Source of the DNA: Fontibacillus puldeungensis
Lineage (GTDB): Bacteria > Bacillota > Bacilli > Paenibacillales > Paenibacillaceae
Reading direction: 5' to 3'
Length of the DNA: 64,000 bases
NCBI RefSeq assembly: GCF_042678945.1
Contig: NZ_JBHTLM010000005.1
Location: 62,001 to 126,000 of the forward strand
The notes below the pieces were generated by a model that did no database searches, was not told where the DNA came from, and saw only the letters and a list, made by a program, of their open reading frames with translations. This document shows, piece after piece, positions 23,220-32,009 of the stretch (the stretch's first letter is position 1; every line of letters begins with the position of its first letter). A program made the position numbers and the translations under genes.

Positions 23220-24880
23220 TCGACTCGATTGCGTCCATTTTGCTTGGCTTGATAAAGTGCCTTATCTACGGCAGCAAATAGTTGGTTTAAGTACCCTTCC
23301 AGATCGTCCGGTTCCTGCTCATGATCAAAATCCTCAATGGATATAATCCCCATGCTTATCGTTATGGAGACTGGTTCAACCTCATGCTCTACTAAAATGC
23401 GGTTCGACTCTACCGAAAATCTCACTCGTTCCGCTAATTGGGTGGCTAACTGGCGCTTTGTATGCGGCAGGTAGATCATGAATTCCTCTCCACCGTACCT
23501 GGTTAAAATATCGGTGCTTCGAATGGCATGTTTGACGGTTTGAGCCGTACTATAAAGAACCTGATCCCCTACGACATGTCCATAGCGGTCATTAATCGCT
23601 TTAAAGAAATCAATATCAAAGAGTATAAGCGAGAACGGGGTTCTATATTGAATATTTGTGATCACTTCATGTGGCAACAGCTGGGTCAAATAACGGCGAT
23701 TGTAGCAGTTCGTCAGGCTGTCCGTAAGCGCCATTTCTTTCAATTTCTGATTGGCTACGGATAACTCATTACGAATGCTATCCAGTGATTGATTTCGTTC
23801 TTGAAGAATTTTATTCTGCTGATTCACTTCGTTGACAAGATAGCGCTCTTGTGAAATATCCTGAAATGTAATTGTTCGGCCGATTTGCATCAGGTAAGAA
23901 TCAACAATTGGAGAAACCTGTAGTATAAAATGATGTGCTATATCCCGCTCAATGATGATTTCAATTTGAGCGGAAGTATTTTCCTTGTGATTGTAATGAT
24001 TCAGAAAGCCTCTACTATTTCCATCTACACGAACAGACCCCAGAAACTTCTCCATGTCAAAATGCTCGCCGAGCTTTAAATCTACAAAGAAACGTAAAGC
24101 TTTGTTGACTTCTATAATGGATTCATTCTCGTCCAAGACAAGTATTCCATATGGAATCGTATTGATCACATCCTCATGAGCAATGGAAACAAGATCAAAA
24201 ACATTGTACCTTTTTATTACGATGACGAAGAATAGAGCAGAAATGAAAATCCCCAAGGAAGTCAAGCCTGGAATGATCGGTAGCCACTTACTTAGGACAA
24301 CATTAAGAAGCAGGTCACTTAGAGCAAAAGTGGTCAGTACAAATATGCCCCAAAGCGTTAGTTTCACTTGTTTTTTTATGGTTAGTAAGGTTTTGGAAGA
24401 ATTCAATGCCCGTATCAAAAAGTAGAGGGAAGCAAAAAAGTAGCCTAATAGAATAGCGATGACAACCCAAAACCAAGGGCCATATGCTCTATTTATGTAA
24501 TCCCCTTGCAGCGGATAAACAAATAAGTTAAACGGATTTATGATCACGCCAGTTGCTGCAGTAAGAGCTGGTATAAACATTAGAAAGAGCCTCTTTTTTC
24601 CTAGTCCATCCGTATTTCCGGTTAGAAACATGGTAAGAAGCAGCCAACCGCCCCCGAGCAGAGAGAGTGAGAGAAAAGACAGGTTCACATAAAAAAGCTG
24701 TAATTGAGAATCACGTGTCACTTCTACAGCAAATTGGCAAAGTGGCCAAAGCATCATAAAAAAATGGAATAAGAAGTAAACCTTACGCAGGTTTGTAATC
24801 GTAACGGTAGCAAATACATATACAAATAAAATGAATAATAGGAGGAATAAATAGAGGTCATACCCTACTGATAAACTCAC
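23201..24880 (-). CDS. Diguanylate cyclase: 7TM sensor, PAS-like region, coiled coil, GGDEF
   Basis: 559 residues. The N-terminal half has seven to eight hydrophobic segments, matching the 'histidine kinase N-terminal 7TM' sensor module; a PAS-like stretch with LVLDENESIIEVNKALRFF follows near 250-345, then a coiled coil (about 350-385), then a GGDEF domain (about 385-555) with the signature RYGGEEFMIY. An RSTD (RxxD) autoinhibitory I-site precedes it by five residues. The protein should make c-di-GMP from GTP. The GTG at 24880 follows AAGGAG by 7 bp; the longer ORF to 24955 has no ribosome site. The start site is divergent from the XRE-TPR gene. Confidence 0.93.
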   Translation of the reverse strand: MSLSVGYDLYLFLLLFILFVYVFATVTITNLRKVYFLFHFFMMLWPLCQFAVEVTRDSQLQLFYVNLSFLSLSLLGGGWLLLTMFLTGNTDGLGKKRLFLMFIPALTAATGVIINPFNLFVYPLQGDYINRAYGPWFWVVIAILLGYFFASLYFLIRALNSSKTLLTIKKQVKLTLWGIFVLTTFALSDLLLNVVLSKWLPIIPGLTSLGIFISALFFVIVIKRYNVFDLVSIAHEDVINTIPYGILVLDENESIIEVNKALRFFVDLKLGEHFDMEKFLGSVRVDGNSRGFLNHYNHKENTSAQIEIIIERDIAHHFILQVSPIVDSYLMQIGRTITFQDISQERYLVNEVNQQNKILQERNQSLDSIRNELSVANQKLKEMALTDSLTNCYNRRYLTQLLPHEVITNIQYRTPFSLILFDIDFFKAINDRYGHVVGDQVLYSTAQTVKHAIRSTDILTRYGGEEFMIYLPHTKRQLATQLAERVRFSVESNRILVEHEVEPVSITISMGIISIEDFDHEQEPDDLEGYLNQLFAAVDKALYQAKQNGRNRVECADLT

Positions 24881-25091
24881 AATTTTTCTCCTTTTTGCTT
24901 CGACTACTGCGATATTGTTGAAAATTTTAGGGAAACAAATTTTATTATACAGCAAAAGGATGTTAGCTAGTTAAAATACATTTTGTAACTGATAAGCTCA
25001 TCCATTTAACCAGGCGGTCATTGAGGGTTTTTTCAACAAAAAGTACAATGCAATTGACTAGTCGAAATGATAAATAGGGGAGGTTCATCCA

Positions 25092-26132
25092 TTGAACATA
25101 GAGATAGGCAGTAAAATAAAAGCACTACGTTTGCAGAAAGAAATGACTCAGGAAGCGCTCGCTGCAAAGCTGAATATGTCGTCCCAAGCTATATCCAAGT
25201 GGGAAAACAATGTAACTATGCCTGATATACAACTGCTTCCTAGGCTATCCGTCACTTTAGGTGTCACCATTGATGAGCTGTTTGCATTAACCGATGATAC
25301 CCATTTAGAACGGATTGAAAATATGATTTACAACGAACATTTCATTTCAAAAGATGATTATCACTATGCTGAACAATTTCTTAAAGAGAAGCTAAATGAT
25401 GACGGAAAAAGAGCCCAATGCCTCACATTGCTAGCCGAATTGCACCTTCATCGTTCAGAGGAGCACCGGGAACTCGCGTCCCACTACGCAAAGGATGCAC
25501 TGATGTTAACCCCTTACAAAAAAGCTAATCATAACGCTTTGCGGGATGCCGAGAATGGAGTCATTTTGGACTGGAACTTCTCAAATCACCATAAGCTGAT
25601 AGAGTTCTATAATAATTTCGTGTCAAATCATCCGGATTACTGGCGAGGTTATGTATGGCTTATGAACTGCTTGATTGCAGATGGCAGGTGTGCTGAGGCC
25701 AGGGTGGTTCTGGAAAGACTGAATCAAGTATATTCCGGTTACTACATTCAGTTATATGAAGGCTTGATTTGCAAGGAAGAAGGCAACCTTTCTCAGGCAC
25801 TCGATCTTTGGGATCAGATGACTGAGCTGCAGCCTCAGGATTGGGGAGCATGGACCTCTAGGGGAGACTGTATGGCAAAACTGTGCAAATACGACGAAGC
25901 CATTGAATGTTACTCCAAAGGTTACGAGCTGCAGCCAAGGCCAAAATATGCGGATGCTTTGATAGCCATTTATCACATCTATGAAATTCAAGGCAAGTAT
26001 GATAAAGCTATTGAAAAGCTTGAGGAAGTCATAGCGTTATTGGAAAGTGATTGGAAAATCACGGAGGGCAAGACGGTTGACTTTTATAGAGGAGAAATTG
26101 AGAATTTAGTGCTGTTGCGGGCAGACAGATGA
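25092..26132 (+). CDS. XRE-family regulator with TPR repeats
   Basis: 346 residues. The XRE HTH fills about 5-60 (EMTQEALAAKLNMSSQAISKWENNVTMPD). After a linker come TPR-like helical hairpins from about 120 to the end, for example ALDLWDQMTELQPQDWGAWTSRGDCMAKLCKYDEAIE. The layout resembles the DNA-binding/peptide-sensing Rgg/PlcR type in part, but I cannot show a peptide link. The start is a TTG at 25092 behind GGGGAGG. It is divergent from the diguanylate cyclase gene with about 200 bp between them, so cross-regulation is possible. A good terminator follows. Confidence 0.88.
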   Translation: MNIEIGSKIKALRLQKEMTQEALAAKLNMSSQAISKWENNVTMPDIQLLPRLSVTLGVTIDELFALTDDTHLERIENMIYNEHFISKDDYHYAEQFLKEKLNDDGKRAQCLTLLAELHLHRSEEHRELASHYAKDALMLTPYKKANHNALRDAENGVILDWNFSNHHKLIEFYNNFVSNHPDYWRGYVWLMNCLIADGRCAEARVVLERLNQVYSGYYIQLYEGLICKEEGNLSQALDLWDQMTELQPQDWGAWTSRGDCMAKLCKYDEAIECYSKGYELQPRPKYADALIAIYHIYEIQGKYDKAIEKLEEVIALLESDWKITEGKTVDFYRGEIENLVLLRADR

Positions 26133-26171
26133 CGCTCTTATCTTGGGAGGCCTGCGGGAAAAAAACTTTTG

Positions 26172-26196
26172 CAGGGCACCCTCGATAGGTGCCCTG
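26172..26196 (+). terminator. Terminator of the XRE-TPR gene
   Basis: A 9-bp perfect stem (CAGGGCACC / GGTGCCCTG) with a 7-nt loop, followed by TTTT. Confidence 0.85.
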
Positions 26197-26240
26197 TTTT
26201 AACGCTTTATGTCACTTGCTTTCCGATTATAAGCTGCTCA

Positions 26241-27440
26241 TCAAACCTGCTTCTTTTCAGTGGCAAAATAAAGTATCGCAACGATCGGGAAAGCTATTCC
26301 AATCCATAACGCCGCACCCCATCCCCCCGTGGCATATATCCATCCCCCAATTGCGGATCCGATGGCACCGCCAAAAAAGAAAATAGCCATAAAAAGCCCA
26401 TTTAGACGACTTCGAATTTCCGGACTCAGCGAGAAGAGCGCACGTTGTCCAAGCACAAGATTTGCGGATACACCGGCGTCCAATAATATGGCTGAAACGA
26501 CGAGAATAGTTATTCCGGTGTATGAACCAGTATGGATCATAAGCGGCAACAACATCGAAATGACGACTGTTGCGAGTGCAATCCCCGTTCCGGGTTTAGT
26601 CCAGCCGCGGTCGGCCAACCGTCCAGCCACAGGCGCAGCTATTGCACCCGCGACTCCGACAAGCGCAAACAATGCAATGTCTTTCTGCGAGAAATGAAAG
26701 ATCGGGCTGGATAACAGCAACGGAGCTGTTGTCCAAAACAAGCTAAAAGTCGCAAACACACATGCATGATATGCAGCCCGACGGCGTAAGATCGGGGTTG
26801 TTCGCAGCAAATGCCACATCGAACCGAGTAAAGCTGTATAGTGTGTGTCCGTCGAAGGTTTTCTTGCAGGGAGCACCTTTGACAGTACCATAGCCAAAAT
26901 AATAATAGCTGCAGCAGACAAAGCGAATACGGCATGCCAGCCAAAGAAGTCGGCTACCAGACTCGACAAGGGACGCGAGAGCATGATTCCAAGCAGCAAA
27001 CCACTCATGACATTGCCGACAACGCGGCCACGTGATGATTCAGATGCAAGGTATGACGCAAAAGGCACGAGTACTTGAGCAGCAACCGATCCTAAACCGA
27101 TGACAAATGAAGCCGCTAAGAATGGAACAGCATGTTTCGACACCGCCGTGATGGCAAGGGCAACCCCTGTGAGAAGCAAAGATACGACAACCAACCTACG
27201 ATTTTCGACGATATCTCCCATAGGTACGATAAATAACAAGCCGACTACATAACCAATCTGCGTTAACGTCACGATAAAGCCGGAAGTGTTTGCAGACAGC
27301 CCGATTGAAGAACTGATGACCCCAACCAAGGGCTGCGCATAGTAAAGATTAGCTACAATGATCCCGCATGCGGTAGCCAGAAGTAGGGTTAACCATGTCG
27401 GGATATTTTTCTCGATGATTTGTTTTTTTAAAACCGTCAT
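26241..27440 (-). CDS. MFS efflux transporter
   Basis: About 399 residues with 12 hydrophobic segments. TM1 holds ATACGIIVANLYYAQPLVG and the TM2-TM3 loop GDIVENRRLV, in the place of motif A, as in the YnfM/arabinose-polymer-exporter-like MFS group. The ATG at 27440 is preceded by AAAGGAG; an upstream TTG is less likely. The gene is divergent from a TetR regulator, and three copies of one operator lie in between, so it is a regulated drug or metabolite exporter. The substrate is unknown. Confidence 0.9.
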   Translation of the reverse strand: MTVLKKQIIEKNIPTWLTLLLATACGIIVANLYYAQPLVGVISSSIGLSANTSGFIVTLTQIGYVVGLLFIVPMGDIVENRRLVVVSLLLTGVALAITAVSKHAVPFLAASFVIGLGSVAAQVLVPFASYLASESSRGRVVGNVMSGLLLGIMLSRPLSSLVADFFGWHAVFALSAAAIIILAMVLSKVLPARKPSTDTHYTALLGSMWHLLRTTPILRRRAAYHACVFATFSLFWTTAPLLLSSPIFHFSQKDIALFALVGVAGAIAAPVAGRLADRGWTKPGTGIALATVVISMLLPLMIHTGSYTGITILVVSAILLDAGVSANLVLGQRALFSLSPEIRSRLNGLFMAIFFFGGAIGSAIGGWIYATGGWGAALWIGIAFPIVAILYFATEKKQV

Positions 27441-27466
27441 ATTAAGCAACTCCTTTTAATTTAAAT

Positions 27467-27480
27467 ACTGAACGTATAGT
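27467..27480. promoter_or_regulatory. TetR operator copy 1
   Basis: ACTGAACGTATAGT, an imperfect palindrome centred on ACGT, lies just before the MFS start. Identical to the copy at 27569. Confidence 0.65.
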
Positions 27481-27507
27481 TTATAAACTTTATATTTCAA
27501 ATAATAT

Positions 27508-27521
27508 ACTGTACGTTTAGT
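27508..27521. promoter_or_regulatory. TetR operator copy 2
   Basis: ACTGTACGTTTAGT, two bases different from copies 1 and 3 and with the same ACT-ACGT-AGT frame, 41 bp from copy 1. Confidence 0.6.
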
Positions 27522-27568
27522 TTTGTAAATAGGTGAAGATCGCTTTATTTTTTATTCATTATTGGTAT

Positions 27569-27582
27569 ACTGAACGTATAGT
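27569..27582. promoter_or_regulatory. TetR operator copy 3
   Basis: ACTGAACGTATAGT, identical to copy 1, 61 bp from copy 2 and 36 bp before the TetR ATG. The three copies cover both divergent promoters. Confidence 0.65.
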
Positions 27583-27617
27583 TTATTTTTAACGGTTGAG
27601 AGATGTACTAACGAAAG

Positions 27618-28202
27618 GTGACGATGACGATGAATGGCAAACGAGGCAGGCCACGTAATGTAGAAGCGCAAAAGTCTATCCTTGCCGCATCTTATGAATT
27701 GTTGTTGGAAAATGGCTTTCAGGCCGTCACGGTCGACAAAATTGCCGATCGTGCCCAAGTTAGCAAGGCCACGATTTATAAATGGTGGCCGAACAAGGCT
27801 GCCGTGGTAATGGATAGTTTTCTGGATGCCGCCACGGCCAGATTGCCCGTGCCTGATACGGATTCGGCATTTAATGATATTCTTATTCACGCCACGAATT
27901 TAGCCCGGTTTTTGACAAGTCGGGAAGGGACCATTATTACGGAGTTATTAGGCGAAGGACAGTTTGATTCAGGATTGGCGGAGGCCTATCGAACTCGATT
28001 TTTCCGTCCGCGCCGACTTGAGGCAAGGAGTCTTTTGGAGAAAGGGATTCGGCTCGGGGAACTGAAAAAGGGCCTCGACCTTGACATCTGCATTGATCTC
28101 ATTTACGGGCCGATTTTCTATCGTTTGCTAGTGACGGGAGACACATTGGACGAATCCTATGTGCAGCATTTAGTAATAAGCGCCTTTGAAGGAATCCGAT
28201 AG
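27618..28202 (+). CDS. TetR-family regulator of the divergent MFS gene
   Basis: About 190 residues. The HTH (about 15-60) has LEAAYELLLENGFQAVTVDKIA-type spacing: SYELLLENGFQAVTVDKIADRAQVSK, then TIYKWWPNKAAVV. The C-terminal part fits TetR_C. The ORF has two ATGs (27618, 27630); the ribosome site GAAAGGTG favours the first or the second equally. The gene is divergent from the MFS transporter, with three ACT-ACGT-AGT operators between, so it almost surely represses that transporter and itself. Confidence 0.92.
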   Translation: MTMTMNGKRGRPRNVEAQKSILAASYELLLENGFQAVTVDKIADRAQVSKATIYKWWPNKAAVVMDSFLDAATARLPVPDTDSAFNDILIHATNLARFLTSREGTIITELLGEGQFDSGLAEAYRTRFFRPRRLEARSLLEKGIRLGELKKGLDLDICIDLIYGPIFYRLLVTGDTLDESYVQHLVISAFEGIR

Positions 28203-28244
28203 ATTTTTATTTGCATGATCTGCACGATAGGCTGACGATTCGGT

Positions 28245-28268
28245 GCCGAGGCCCTTCGAAAAGTCGGC
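28245..28268 (+). terminator. Weak terminator of the TetR gene
   Basis: A short stem (GCCGA / TCGGC) is followed by seven T. The loop is long, so it is a moderate candidate. Confidence 0.5.
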
Positions 28269-28393
28269 TTTTTTTATTGATATAATAGGGTTTGTCAGGG
28301 TACAGACGCTTGGCGAATTCGATGACGAAGACCGCGATAATTTTTATTCCTTATTGGAAAGTGACTTCACCCATTCGAATTTTTTGTCGCCAA

Positions 28394-29788
28394 TTATTCA
28401 GCAACTATTTGTCTCTGTTTACTCTTTTTACTCATAATAGCATCTTTGTTCCATCTTCCTGAAAAATAATACCAAAGACTGATTATCGTGGTTACAGCAA
28501 AACTGATAACGATGGCTAACCAAATACCGCGTATCCCCATGCTTGTATGTGATAGTAAGCCTGCAAGCGGAATCCTTATTACACAAAGCGAGATAAACGA
28601 AATCACCATTATAGAAATGGCCTTGCCTGCTCCGTTTATGATTCCATTGGATACATAGAATATGATCATGAATAAATATCCTACTCCAACAATCCTCAAA
28701 TACTCTATCCCTGTTTGTATTACATCCACTTCATCAACAAATATGCGCATGATCGTTTCCGGGAAGCTGACACATAATACGGAAATAGCGGCAATCACCG
28801 GTATATTAATAATGATTCCCCACTTAAATATGCCCTTGATTCGTTCTAACCTCCCTGCTCCAATGTTCTGAGCAGTTAGCGTGGAGGCTGCCATCATCAT
28901 CGCTATCGCAGGCATTGCGACAATCGAATCCAGCCTGTTGGCAATCCCAAAAGCCGCTATAGATGCTGCACTAAAGCGGACTACAAAAATAGTAATAAAC
29001 GCATACCCCATAGAAACCAGCATTTGCTGTACAAACGAAGGTACTCCTATCTTCAGTATTTCCATTATGGTTTTTCTCTCAAACAAAAACCCGGAAGGGT
29101 TTATCGGTTCCTTCTTATATTTATGCTTCACATAGATCAATCCCAGGATCGTAGCTGCCCCGGAAGAAATTAATGAGGCAAGAGCTGCGCCATTAAGCCC
29201 CAATCTTGGTATTGATCCAACGCCCGTAATAAGGAGAGGGTCAAGCACTGCATTTATAACTGTAGATATGATGATAAATATTAAAGGGACAACTGTATCC
29301 CCGATTCCCCTCAAAACTGCAGAAATTAAGTAGGATAAATAGAGTCCTGCAAAACTCATAACACTTATTTTCAAATATCCGGTTGCAAGCTGCATGATTT
29401 CCTCAGGTGTTCCAAGCAGTCTGAGCATCGTTTTGGATAACAGCAATCCGCCTATAGTAACGATCAGAATCACCACAATGGCAATAGCCCATGAGTTATT
29501 TACTATTTTTTGAATCGTCGCACGGTCTTTCGCTCCATATGCTTTGGAAATTAATATGGAAGTTGCAAGGGTCGCACCGGAGCAGATTGCAACCATCGCA
29601 AGAAAAACCGGGAAGCTCACTGCAACTGCACCCACAGCGTCTTTGCCAAGCAATCTCCCCACCCAAATAGCATTAATGATGCTATAGCCGGTGGATACAA
29701 GATTGCCAACGAGTATGGGCAATGCCAATTGAATCAGGTGCTTCGGTATGCTGCCTGTGGTTAAGTCTTTTCCAAACTGGTTATTCAA
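28394..29788 (-). CDS. MATE-family multidrug efflux transporter
   Basis: 464 residues and 12 hydrophobic segments, with MATE/NorM-like features such as LALPILVGNLVSTGYSIINAIWVGRLLG at the start, AVSFPVF in TM2 and the paired YLRIVGVGYLF in the second half. MATE pumps use Na+ or H+ to export cationic drugs. The start is a TTG behind GAGG. It follows its own TetR regulator by 24 bp in one operon, whose promoter carries a 32-bp palindromic operator at 30508. Confidence 0.93.
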   Translation of the reverse strand: MNNQFGKDLTTGSIPKHLIQLALPILVGNLVSTGYSIINAIWVGRLLGKDAVGAVAVSFPVFLAMVAICSGATLATSILISKAYGAKDRATIQKIVNNSWAIAIVVILIVTIGGLLLSKTMLRLLGTPEEIMQLATGYLKISVMSFAGLYLSYLISAVLRGIGDTVVPLIFIIISTVINAVLDPLLITGVGSIPRLGLNGAALASLISSGAATILGLIYVKHKYKKEPINPSGFLFERKTIMEILKIGVPSFVQQMLVSMGYAFITIFVVRFSAASIAAFGIANRLDSIVAMPAIAMMMAASTLTAQNIGAGRLERIKGIFKWGIIINIPVIAAISVLCVSFPETIMRIFVDEVDVIQTGIEYLRIVGVGYLFMIIFYVSNGIINGAGKAISIMVISFISLCVIRIPLAGLLSHTSMGIRGIWLAIVISFAVTTIISLWYYFSGRWNKDAIMSKKSKQRQIVAE

Positions 29789-29812
29789 AATAATACCTCG
29801 TTTCTATGCATC

Positions 29813-30490
29813 TTAGGGATTATGAACCAGATTTAATTCATCCAATACTTCCTTGACATACATTTTGATATTTTCATCTTCAAAGGGTACCTTCAATGCT
29901 TGCAGATTATATATTGACAATCCATAGGAAGAATCCGTAAGTTTATCTGCTCCGTTGCCTTCTAACCAGTCAAGAATCAGATAGTAAAAGGAACTTTCAA
30001 AAGCGAGTGCTGCTATTCTTTCGTCCGGAATATTTACCGGGTTATGGACTTTAAACCTCTTGAACCATTCTTCCATTGTCCTGCTAGACTCTTTTACGCT
30101 TTCAGACCTTTTTTTCTCAAATTCAGGATTAAGGCCTACAGCTTCAATCAACATAATTCTCGCCAATTCCCGTTTGCTCTGATACATCCAAAGATTAGCT
30201 GTAATCACACGTGTTAAATTCTTTGCAAGATTATAGTTTTTTGTATCTAAAACCCTCTGAGCAGTATCTTCAAAATTCTTTGCAATATTTAGGTAAAGCT
30301 CGGCAAACAGTTCCTCCTTTCCTTTAAAGTAAAAGTAGAAACTTCCCACAGAAATACTTGCCTCTTCAACAATGTCTTTTACTGTAGTGTTGTGATACCC
30401 CCTGTTAGCAAAGACTTTTGCAGCTGTATCCAAAATAAATTGACGTTTGGCATCCTTACGTTCCTGAGTCTCTTTTGAAGTCTTATACAC
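29813..30490 (-). CDS. TetR-family regulator of the MATE operon
   Basis: About 225 residues. The HTH lies near the start: QFILDTAAKVFANRGYHNTTVKDIVEEASISVGSFYFYFKGKEELF, typical TetR. I placed the start at the GTG at 30490, which follows AAAGGGG by 8 bp; the ORF's formal ATG at 30568 would place the operator inside the coding region. It leads an operon with the MATE pump and probably represses it through the palindrome immediately upstream. Confidence 0.92.
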   Translation of the reverse strand: MYKTSKETQERKDAKRQFILDTAAKVFANRGYHNTTVKDIVEEASISVGSFYFYFKGKEELFAELYLNIAKNFEDTAQRVLDTKNYNLAKNLTRVITANLWMYQSKRELARIMLIEAVGLNPEFEKKRSESVKESSRTMEEWFKRFKVHNPVNIPDERIAALAFESSFYYLILDWLEGNGADKLTDSSYGLSIYNLQALKVPFEDENIKMYVKEVLDELNLVHNP

Positions 30491-30507
30491 AATTATTAAC
30501 CCCTTTC

Positions 30508-30539
30508 CAAGCATAGAATGAATACTCATTCTATGCTTG
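30508..30539. promoter_or_regulatory. Large palindromic operator before the TetR-MATE operon
   Basis: CAAGCATAGAATGA and its exact complement, 14 bp each, flank ATAC, 18 bp upstream of the GTG start. The size and symmetry are those of a TetR-family operator. Confidence 0.75.
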
Positions 30540-30654
30540 ATTGTAGTTGTGCTTGCTGCAAATGTCAATAAGGCACAGTAGCTTTTCCACGCTGAAAGAG
30601 AATTCTGGGCAAAGTCGAGAGATACAAAAAAGTGGGCTAAATAAGAAAAAAGTA

Positions 30655-30679
30655 CCCCTTCAGCATATAGTTGAAGGGG
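30655..30679 (-). terminator. Orphan terminator left by a decayed gene
   Basis: On the - strand, CCCCTTCA pairs with TGAAGGGG around 9 nt and is followed by TACTTTTTT. It lies 14 bp after the TAA of a short EamA-like relic; no intact gene on that strand ends here. Confidence 0.7.
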
Positions 30680-30692
30680 TTTCGAAGTACTA

Positions 30693-30743
30693 TTATTGTT
30701 CTTTAATAACCAACAAAACGCCAGTAAGGATTAGGATGGAACC
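30693..30743 (-). pseudogene. C-terminal relic of a DMT/EamA-type transporter
   Basis: The last 16 codons before a TAA read GSILILTGVLLVIKEQ, which is the typical last transmembrane helix of the drug/metabolite transporter (EamA) superfamily. Upstream the frame is closed by a TGA, but one frame over the reading continues INVSQLTG, so at least one frameshift has occurred. A canonical terminator follows by 14 bp. The gene is almost completely lost. Confidence 0.5.
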
Positions 30744-30863
30744 CAGTCAGTTGAGAGACGTTAATTGCGTGCAATCGCGGTAAAACAAAAGGGGTCAGCA
30801 ACATTAGGTCTAAGATCCCCAGCGCTTCCCACCCTTTTCTTAGGACGAGAGCCTTGGCCTGTT

Positions 30864-31328
30864 TTAATACTCTCCTTTAATGACAAAAAAAGAGCCCCGA
30901 ATGGTTCCAGCTAGTTTCGACTTCTGCCTGGCAAACTTGAACTTTCCTTCTAACTCCTTTGGCACCTCCATCCCCTCAGAAAGCTTAAAGCCAACGGCCC
31001 GCTTCTTCGGATCATCCACCGTATACATGACGTTGACCCCAAGGCCATCCTCATAAAAAACATAAGCCATTTTGATATTTTCCACTTGAAAACGCGACGT
31101 TTCTAAAGGTTTGGCCGCAAACTCGATATCACGTTCTTTTTTCAAAATCCCGTTCACATAATCAAGGGTCTCTTGGCTTTCGCTTGCGGGTACAACCGTA
31201 AATTCATGCTTATATTTGTTCATAAAGTAACGGGCTTCATTCGCACGCAAACCAGCAAGCGCTTCTGCTACAGGTGAGGACTCTAAACCAAACGTAGACA
31301 CATTTTTAAAATCAACGATATAGGACAT
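30864..31328 (-). CDS. Small conserved-looking protein, function unknown
   Basis: 154 residues, soluble, with no signal peptide. It opens VDFKNVSTFGLESSPVAEALAGLRANEARYF and contains two beta-rich stretches (MAYVFYEDGLGVNVMYTVDD, then KLAGTIRGSFFVIKGEY). I do not recognise the family. AGGAGG lies just before the ATG. It is 84 bp downstream of the GyrI-like gene on the same strand and is probably in the same operon, under the divergent WYL regulator. Confidence 0.7.
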   Translation of the reverse strand: MSYIVDFKNVSTFGLESSPVAEALAGLRANEARYFMNKYKHEFTVVPASESQETLDYVNGILKKERDIEFAAKPLETSRFQVENIKMAYVFYEDGLGVNVMYTVDDPKKRAVGFKLSEGMEVPKELEGKFKFARQKSKLAGTIRGSFFVIKGEY

Positions 31329-31412
31329 TTCCAGCCCTCCTAAAAGTTTTGTGAGCGTTACTTCTTGAGCCTGCTTCGAGCAAAACTCGCATTGGAAGCA
31401 TCACTTACCTCT

Positions 31413-31898
31413 TTATTTCCTAACAACCGGAATCCACATTTCTCCAAAAAACAGACCGTTCCGCTGTCCCATCACAACCGCTGCATTGGGCCCGCCAACA
31501 TAGGCAAAATTCGTCGCTTCTGGCAAGACTTGACCAAAGGCAAGGCCAGTAAGCTTATTACTCAATTCATCGGCCGTCTCCCCTTCCCCCTTAACAACTA
31601 GGTATTCCCCCTTAGGAAATTGGATAACCCTAGATTCTTCTGGTGCTGGCGGCAATGCCTCTGTCATGACCCCTGCATAGTACATCAACTTGTTATTCAC
31701 CGCTTCATTCACGGCAAAAACGTAGTCATTTGCAGCCATGGCCTTTAAAGTATCAATTCTTCCATCCTGGCTAACTGCCTGCCAAAAATCTAACTTTTCC
31801 TTGTTTAAACCAGCAAAATCTGTGTAATCACTCTTCAGTTCAGTTCCAAGACCAAAAACGATAAAACTGTCTTTTGACTCCAACGTATAATCCGCCAT
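31413..31898 (-). CDS. Stand-alone GyrI-like small-molecule-binding domain protein
   Basis: 161 residues, the whole length of a GyrI-like/AraC effector-binding domain. It shares with the C-terminal domain of the AraC regulator at 52502 the opening Y.LESKDSFIVFG and a central DGRID. The family folds into two SHS2 units and binds cationic or drug-like ligands; some members are hydrolases or toxin sinks. It has no DNA-binding part. AGGTAGGG precedes the ATG. It is divergent from a WYL-domain regulator, its probable controller, and is followed by an unknown small gene. Confidence 0.85.
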   Translation of the reverse strand: MADYTLESKDSFIVFGLGTELKSDYTDFAGLNKEKLDFWQAVSQDGRIDTLKAMAANDYVFAVNEAVNNKLMYYAGVMTEALPPAPEESRVIQFPKGEYLVVKGEGETADELSNKLTGLAFGQVLPEATNFAYVGGPNAAVVMGQRNGLFFGEMWIPVVRK

Positions 31899-32009
31899 TT
31901 TTTATCCCTACCTTCTTTTTTCATGAGTCGAATAATTTGTCTGCTTTCCCTTGATGGGTATATGATAACCTTAAATGATGTCAAAAAATGATACTGTTTA
32001 GGAGTTCCA

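Noticed and set aside
28243..28437. A 64-residue ORF after the TetR gene
   Set aside because: It starts inside a terminator-like hairpin, overlaps the end of the MATE gene on the other strand, and has no ribosome site or known motif.
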